Below are positions 60,033 to 64,000 of a stretch of 64,000 nt of DNA, in pieces. Source of the stretch: Metabacillus niabensis (GTDB lineage Bacteria > Bacillota > Bacilli > Bacillales > Bacillaceae); assembly GCF_902829255.1 (NCBI RefSeq), contig NZ_CADEPK010000009.1:27945-91944 (forward strand), read 5' to 3'. Each line of letters opens with the position of its first letter. The first letter of the stretch is position 1. A program made the translations under genes and the position numbers. The notes under the pieces were generated by a model, which was given only the letters and a program-made list of their open reading frames with translations, did no database searches and was not told the DNA's origin.

Positions 60033-60164
60033 ATGAAATGTAAACCTCCCTTTGAAAGCATACGGACACGTTTATATGGCAACATATCATTTTTCGAAGG
60101 TAAGGAAATGGTTTTTCCACAATGTTATCATTCACTTTTTATAAAATTTTCATCCACATGTTTT

Positions 60165-61538
60165 TCAATTAGTTATTGCATTGACTACTTCTTCAAGCCT
60201 CATTCCACGTGATGCTTTAATTAGAACAATATCCTTAGGCTGCAGATACGACTTTAACTGTTTAATTAACGCATTTTTATCATCAAAATGGTGAATTACA
60301 TCTGGAGAAAATTTCTCTTCCGCACCTCTCGCAATTTCTTTCCCTAAAGAGCCATATGTAAACACATGATCTATTTTAGCGGAATCAATAGAAGCTCCGA
60401 TTTGATAGTGATATTCCTTTTCTGCTTCTCCTAATTCAAGCATATCTCCTAAGACAACGATTTTTTGATTAAAACCGTCTAGATCCATTAATAGATTGAT
60501 TGCCGCCTTCATTGAGCTAGGGCTTGCATTATACGCATCATTTATGACAGATACACCTTGCTCTGTCTCTATGAGTTCTAATCTCATTCCCGTTACCTTT
60601 AATTGGCTAAATCCTTGAATCATTGCATCTTCTTGTACTTTGAAATGCTTTGCGACTGCATATGCTGCTAGAGCATTTAGAACATTATGCTTACCTAAAA
60701 CAGGTATTGTGTATTCAACATTATTTACTTGAAAGCTAGTGCCGTTAATCGCTTGCTTCATGTTCGTTGCAACAAAGTCGTTTTGACTGTGCTCCCCAAA
60801 GGTAATGGTTTTAATTAGTAAAGCCTGCACTCTCTCTTCTAAAAGTGGCTCATCACCATGATAAATTAAGACGCCGTCTTCCTTCAAACCTTTTACAATT
60901 TCTAGCTTAGCATCAGCTATTCCTTCCCTTGAGCCTAAATCCATCAGATGTGATTCACCAATATTCGTTATAATCGCTACATCTGGTTTTGCAATGTTTG
61001 ATAAAAGCTCAATTTCCCCTTTACCGCTCATGCCCATTTCTAATATGGCTATCTCCGTTTCCTCTTCCATATTTAGAACAGTTAATGGTAAACCTATATG
61101 GTTATTGAAATTCCCTTTTGTTTTATGAACTTTATATGTTGTTTCAAGAAGAGCTGCGACCATATCCTTCGTTGTTGTCTTCCCATTACTTCCCGTAATT
61201 CCAACTATTTTTGGCCTCACTTCATTTAAATAGGCCTCTGCAAGTTGTTGTAATGCACGTAATGTATCTTTAACGAAAATGACCGGAACATCTTTTGGAG
61301 GGTTTCCTTCTGATTCCTGCCATACAATTGCACTCGCACCATTTTCTAATGCACTTGCAACAAATTCATGCCCATTAAATTTTTCCCCAACTAGCGGAAA
61401 AAACAAATTCCCCTTAATTACTGCACGGGAATCTGTTGTGACTCCAAAAATTTCAAGATTGTAATCTTTTTCAGCTAATCCCCAGCCATGTACTACTTTT
61501 TCAATATGAGATAACGTTCTTCGTATCAATCTCTTCAC
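60165..61538 (-). CDS. murF: MurF, UDP-MurNAc-tripeptide D-Ala-D-Ala ligase
   Basis: A 457-residue Mur ligase completing the UDP-MurNAc-pentapeptide. N-terminal substrate domain (about 1-100), ATP loop VGITGSNGKTTTKDMVAALL (about 107-126), NNHIGLPLTVL, and the C-terminal domain with INDAYNASPSSMKAAI and VVLGDMLELG. It follows ddl, the enzyme making its dipeptide substrate, by 93 bases. Confidence 0.97.
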   Translation of the reverse strand: MKRLIRRTLSHIEKVVHGWGLAEKDYNLEIFGVTTDSRAVIKGNLFFPLVGEKFNGHEFVASALENGASAIVWQESEGNPPKDVPVIFVKDTLRALQQLAEAYLNEVRPKIVGITGSNGKTTTKDMVAALLETTYKVHKTKGNFNNHIGLPLTVLNMEEETEIAILEMGMSGKGEIELLSNIAKPDVAIITNIGESHLMDLGSREGIADAKLEIVKGLKEDGVLIYHGDEPLLEERVQALLIKTITFGEHSQNDFVATNMKQAINGTSFQVNNVEYTIPVLGKHNVLNALAAYAVAKHFKVQEDAMIQGFSQLKVTGMRLELIETEQGVSVINDAYNASPSSMKAAINLLMDLDGFNQKIVVLGDMLELGEAEKEYHYQIGASIDSAKIDHVFTYGSLGKEIARGAEEKFSPDVIHHFDDKNALIKQLKSYLQPKDIVLIKASRGMRLEEVVNAITN

Positions 61539-61573
61539 TCCTTTTTCAACATTTCTTTCTCACAAAATAAAGA

Positions 61574-61601
61574 GGAACTGATATGATCGCTATTCAGTTC
61601 C
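61574..61601 (-). terminator. Hairpin between ddl and murF
   Basis: GGAACTGA (61574-61581) / TCAGTTCC (61594-61601) with only a broken T tract on the minus strand, so probably an attenuator rather than a full stop. Confidence 0.45.
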
Positions 61602-61631
61602 AGCTTTTGTAAAATCTATATAAAAAGATGA

Positions 61632-62708
61632 TTAAAAAGTATATTTGATTTGTTGTTTTTGTTCATAACGTTCAAGCGCTAAGTCCACTAGCTTTTCAAT
61701 AAGGCTAGGATAGTTAATACCACTCTCTTTCCATAATAACGGGAACATACTATATGGAGTAAATCCTGGCATTGTGTTTACCTCATTGATTAATGCCTTC
61801 CCATCCTCAGTAAGGAAAAAGTCTGCACGGACTAAACCAGAGCCATCAATTGCTTTAAAGGCTTTAATTGCCATGTCTTTAATTGTTTCATATTCATCAT
61901 GAGATAACTGTGTAGGTATGATTAAATCTGTGTCGCCATCTTCATACTTTGCCTTATAATCATAAAATTCTTTTTTAGGGGCAATTTCTCCTACTACAGA
62001 GCATTGTGGATTGTCATTTCCAATTACAGCAATTTCAATTTCCCGACCAACAATTCCCTCTTCGATAATGACTTTCCGATCGTATTCAAACGCTTCTTTG
62101 AATGCAGCCTCAAGCTCAGCTCTGTCTTTACATTTGCTAATCCCTACACTTGAGCCTAAATTGGCAGGCTTCACGAAGCAAGGATAACCTAATTGTTCTT
62201 CTACTTCCTTATAGGCTTGTTCTTGATTACTTTCAAAATCGCTCTTAATAAAAGATACATAACTTGCTTGTGCTAAACCAGCTTGTGCAAATAAATTTTT
62301 CATGACTACTTTATCCATTCCAGCTGCAGATGCTAAAACGCCGTTCCCAACATACGGAATATTCAATAACTCTAGAAGCCCCTGAACAGTACCGTCCTCT
62401 CCATTAGGTCCGTGTAATAATGGGAAAATGACATCTAGCTTTTCCGCTTCAACAGTTGTAGGGAATAAATCTGAGTTTAATGTGACTGGGGAAAACAAAC
62501 TTCCTTGTTCAAGCTTTAGTACACTTACTTCTTTAATTGGCTCTTGTAATGCTCCCCCTCTAATCCACTCACCTTTATCTGATATATATATAGGATGTAT
62601 TTCAAACTTGTTAAAATCTAACGCATTTATAACTGCAAGGGCTGTTTGCAATGATACTTGATGCTCTGCAGACTTCCCACCGTAGATAAGACCTAATTTC
62701 ATTTTCAT
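61632..62708 (-). CDS. ddl: Ddl, D-alanine-D-alanine ligase
   Basis: A 358-residue ATP-grasp enzyme. It opens [19 protein letters not shown], and has [36 protein letters not shown] and [18 protein letters not shown]. The conserved Tyr ([11 protein letters not shown]) of the omega loop is present, indicating D-Ala-D-Ala rather than D-Ala-D-Lac specificity. First gene of ddl-murF. It uses D-Ala from Alr. Confidence 0.97.
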   Translation of the reverse strand: MKMKLGLIYGGKSAEHQVSLQTALAVINALDFNKFEIHPIYISDKGEWIRGGALQEPIKEVSVLKLEQGSLFSPVTLNSDLFPTTVEAEKLDVIFPLLHGPNGEDGTVQGLLELLNIPYVGNGVLASAAGMDKVVMKNLFAQAGLAQASYVSFIKSDFESNQEQAYKEVEEQLGYPCFVKPANLGSSVGISKCKDRAELEAAFKEAFEYDRKVIIEEGIVGREIEIAVIGNDNPQCSVVGEIAPKKEFYDYKAKYEDGDTDLIIPTQLSHDEYETIKDMAIKAFKAIDGSGLVRADFFLTEDGKALINEVNTMPGFTPYSMFPLLWKESGINYPSLIEKLVDLALERYEQKQQIKYTF

Positions 62709-63036
62709 TTTTAGACTTCCTCCTCGAGTTTAATCATTCCTATTTTATCACTTTACATAGAAATTGTTAGCCATGAATCTATATTTACTCAACTAAGTTT
62801 TACTTTCTCAAACCCATTACGAACAAAATTTCCTAAAGGGGATTTAGGAAATATATGTCATAATCAAGATAGTTACATATATAACATACGTTCGCTTAAT
62901 ATTTTTTTGGCTTTTCAATTATATGTATGTTCCTTTTAGGCACAAGGCCACTAATAAAACCGTTAATTTCATACCTGTTAGTCGTTTTTACCATCATTTT
63001 AGTTTCACTACTTTTTTCTCTTTTATGAAGACAAAA
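62709..63036. other. Divergent intergenic region between ddl and the ECF sigma gene
   Basis: About 330 AT-rich bases. The ddl leader lies at the left end. No gene is supported: minus-strand frames here have no ribosome site. Confidence 0.4.
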
Positions 63037-63062
63037 CGAAACATCTGCAATTTTTATACGTC
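63037..63062 (+). promoter_or_regulatory. Candidate ECF-type autoregulatory promoter
   Basis: CGAAAC, 16 bases, CGTC matches the Bacillus ECF sigma consensus (TGAAAC ... CGTC) closely. It lies 29 bases before the start codon of the ECF sigma gene. Confidence 0.7.
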
Positions 63063-63091
63063 TTTTAAATGAAGCTAGGGGGGAGACAATT

Positions 63092-63607
63092 TTGGACAAA
63101 GAGACAATTACACAGTTGATCGAGACACATCGAGCAAAAATTATTAAGGTAACGAAAAACATCATCAAAAATCCCTCTCTGGTAGAAGATATTGTTCAAG
63201 ATGCAAGTATCAAAATCTACACTTACTTTCAAAAACGGGATTATGAGATTCCTAAAAATATTGAAGCATGGGTAACGATTCTTACTAAAAACACCGCCTA
63301 TGATCATCTTAGAAAATTAAAACGTCATCAAGAAGTACATCAACAGGTTAGTGATGAATACCAACAGGAAAAAACACTCGATACACCGGAGAGACAACTT
63401 ATATCAAAAGAACAGGTCCAGCATATTAATCAAGTCTTCCACTTACTTGATGAAGAAACAAGAGAAATCTTTATTCTCCGTAATAAAGGGTATTCATACC
63501 AGGAAATAGCTCAGCTTAAAAACCTTTCTCTCGGTAAAGTAAAAACAAAAATATTTCGTGGAAGAAAAAAAATGATGGACCATCTAATTGATAAGGGGGT
63601 GTTGTAA
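63092..63607 (+). CDS. ECF-type RNA polymerase sigma factor
   Basis: A 171-residue sigma-70 family protein starting at TTG after GGGGGGAG. Region 2 covers about residues 10-75 (SLVEDIVQDASIKIYTYF, then NIEAWVTILTKNTAYDHLRK) and region 4 about 110-165 (VFHLLDEETREIFILRNKGYSYQEIAQLKNLSLGKVKTKIFRGRKKM). Its stop overlaps the start of the anti-sigma gene by one base. The signal sensed is unknown. I cannot match it to sigma M, W, X, Y, V or YlaC with confidence. Confidence 0.92.
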   Translation: MDKETITQLIETHRAKIIKVTKNIIKNPSLVEDIVQDASIKIYTYFQKRDYEIPKNIEAWVTILTKNTAYDHLRKLKRHQEVHQQVSDEYQQEKTLDTPERQLISKEQVQHINQVFHLLDEETREIFILRNKGYSYQEIAQLKNLSLGKVKTKIFRGRKKMMDHLIDKGVL

Positions 63608-64000
63608 TGACCTGTCGAAAGCAAAATAGAATCCTTATGTTTGACCAGCTAACAGAGAGTGAACAAAATCAGCTGTTAGACCATATTGAGACGTGTGCAA
63701 AGTGTGAAACCTATTTTGACCAATACTTATTATTAGAGGAAGGACTAGACGTCCTACTTATGGATGAAGCGATACCGCTATCCGCTAATAAGAAAAAAAG
63801 CATTCCTGCAATATTGAGACCGGCATTGCTCGCCTGTGCATCGATGTTCTTCATTTTTTTACTAATCTGGAATAATGATTCAGTGAGGGCTGTTATCGAA
63901 TCAACAATAAATGAAGTCATTGTCGAATACTTAATAAAAAATATGGAACCTTTAGAACCTGAAAATGAAACGTCTAAAACCGAAAAAATAACCTATGCAA
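63607..64000 (+). CDS. Zinc-binding anti-sigma factor (C-terminus cut by window edge)
   Basis: At least 131 residues. The N-terminal cytoplasmic domain holds the ZAS motif HxxxCxxC in LLDHIETCAKCETYF (about residues 26-33). One membrane helix follows (about 73-91, ALLACASMFFIFLLIW), then an extracytoplasmic part. The ATG shares its A with the sigma factor's TAA stop, giving tight coupling. It should hold the sigma factor inactive at the membrane. Confidence 0.9.
   Translation, partial: MTCRKQNRILMFDQLTESEQNQLLDHIETCAKCETYFDQYLLLEEGLDVLLMDEAIPLSANKKKSIPAILRPALLACASMFFIFLLIWNNDSVRAVIESTINEVIVEYLIKNMEPLEPENETSKTEKITYA

Noticed and set aside
62896..63307. Two minus-strand frames overlapping the ECF sigma gene
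   Set aside because: They are antisense to or upstream of the well-supported sigma gene, and neither has a ribosome site.

Overview
The window looks like chromosome from a low-GC, endospore-forming member of the Bacillaceae, close to Bacillus in the broad sense. It carries a near-complete set of Bacillus housekeeping, competence, sporulation and general-stress genes (hrcA-grpE-dnaK-dnaJ, comEA-EB-EC, spoIIP, gpr, sda, spoIIIA, rsbRSTUVW-sigB-rsbX). Most genes lie on the minus strand, which suggests that replication forks pass from right to left.

Layout: (1) 1-24400 is the yqeT-to-sda block: prmA (cut by the window edge), the HrcA/CIRCE heat-shock operon, hemW, lepA, yqxA, spoIIP, gpr, rpsT, holA, yqzM, the late competence genes with divergent comER, then yqeM-rsfS-yqeK-nadD-yhbY-aroE-yqeH-yqeG, and sda behind a DnaA-box cluster. 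(2) 24400-30990 is an accessory-looking stretch: an Lrp/AsnC regulator, a metallo-hydrolase, an RpiR regulator with a 6-phospho-beta-glucosidase, and PerR-type ahpC-ahpF. (3) At about 30990 ahpF runs directly, tail to tail, into a truncated spoIIIAE. From there spoIIIAE-AD-AC-AB-AA, yqhV, efp, papA, aroQ and yqhR follow, but spoIIIAF, AG and AH are absent. (4) 37860-40590 is an array of 23 minus-strand tRNA genes with no rRNA. Its order looks like a fusion of the B. subtilis trnS and trnB clusters. It has several consensus promoters and two broken tRNA copies (Phe, Lys) that carry the same 77-78 nt insert. (5) 40700-64000 is the ydc/ydb block: sprT-like ydcK, cmpA, tex, the sigma-B stressosome operon, the NdoA/NdoAI toxin-antitoxin pair, alr, ydcC, acpS, a rhomboid protease, ydbT/ydbS, a UvsE-type nuclease, cshA, an esterase, murF and ddl. 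It ends in a plus-strand ECF sigma factor and its zinc-binding anti-sigma factor, which runs off the right edge.

How the genes work together: chaperones under HrcA; ribosome maturation factors (YqeH, RsfS, YhbY, LepA, EF-P, CshA); DNA uptake; checkpoints and machines of sporulation (Sda, SpoIIP, Gpr, SpoIIIA, CmpA); the partner-switching cascade that frees sigma-B; and a cell-wall group (Alr, MurF, Ddl).

The most notable items are the ahpF/spoIIIAE junction, which is either a real rearrangement or an assembly chimera; spoIIIAD without a normal start codon; the hybrid tRNA array; the intron-like inserts in the tRNA-Phe and tRNA-Lys copies; and a two-copy intergenic repeat. All functional calls rest on reading the translations and on remembered family features; no database search was run.
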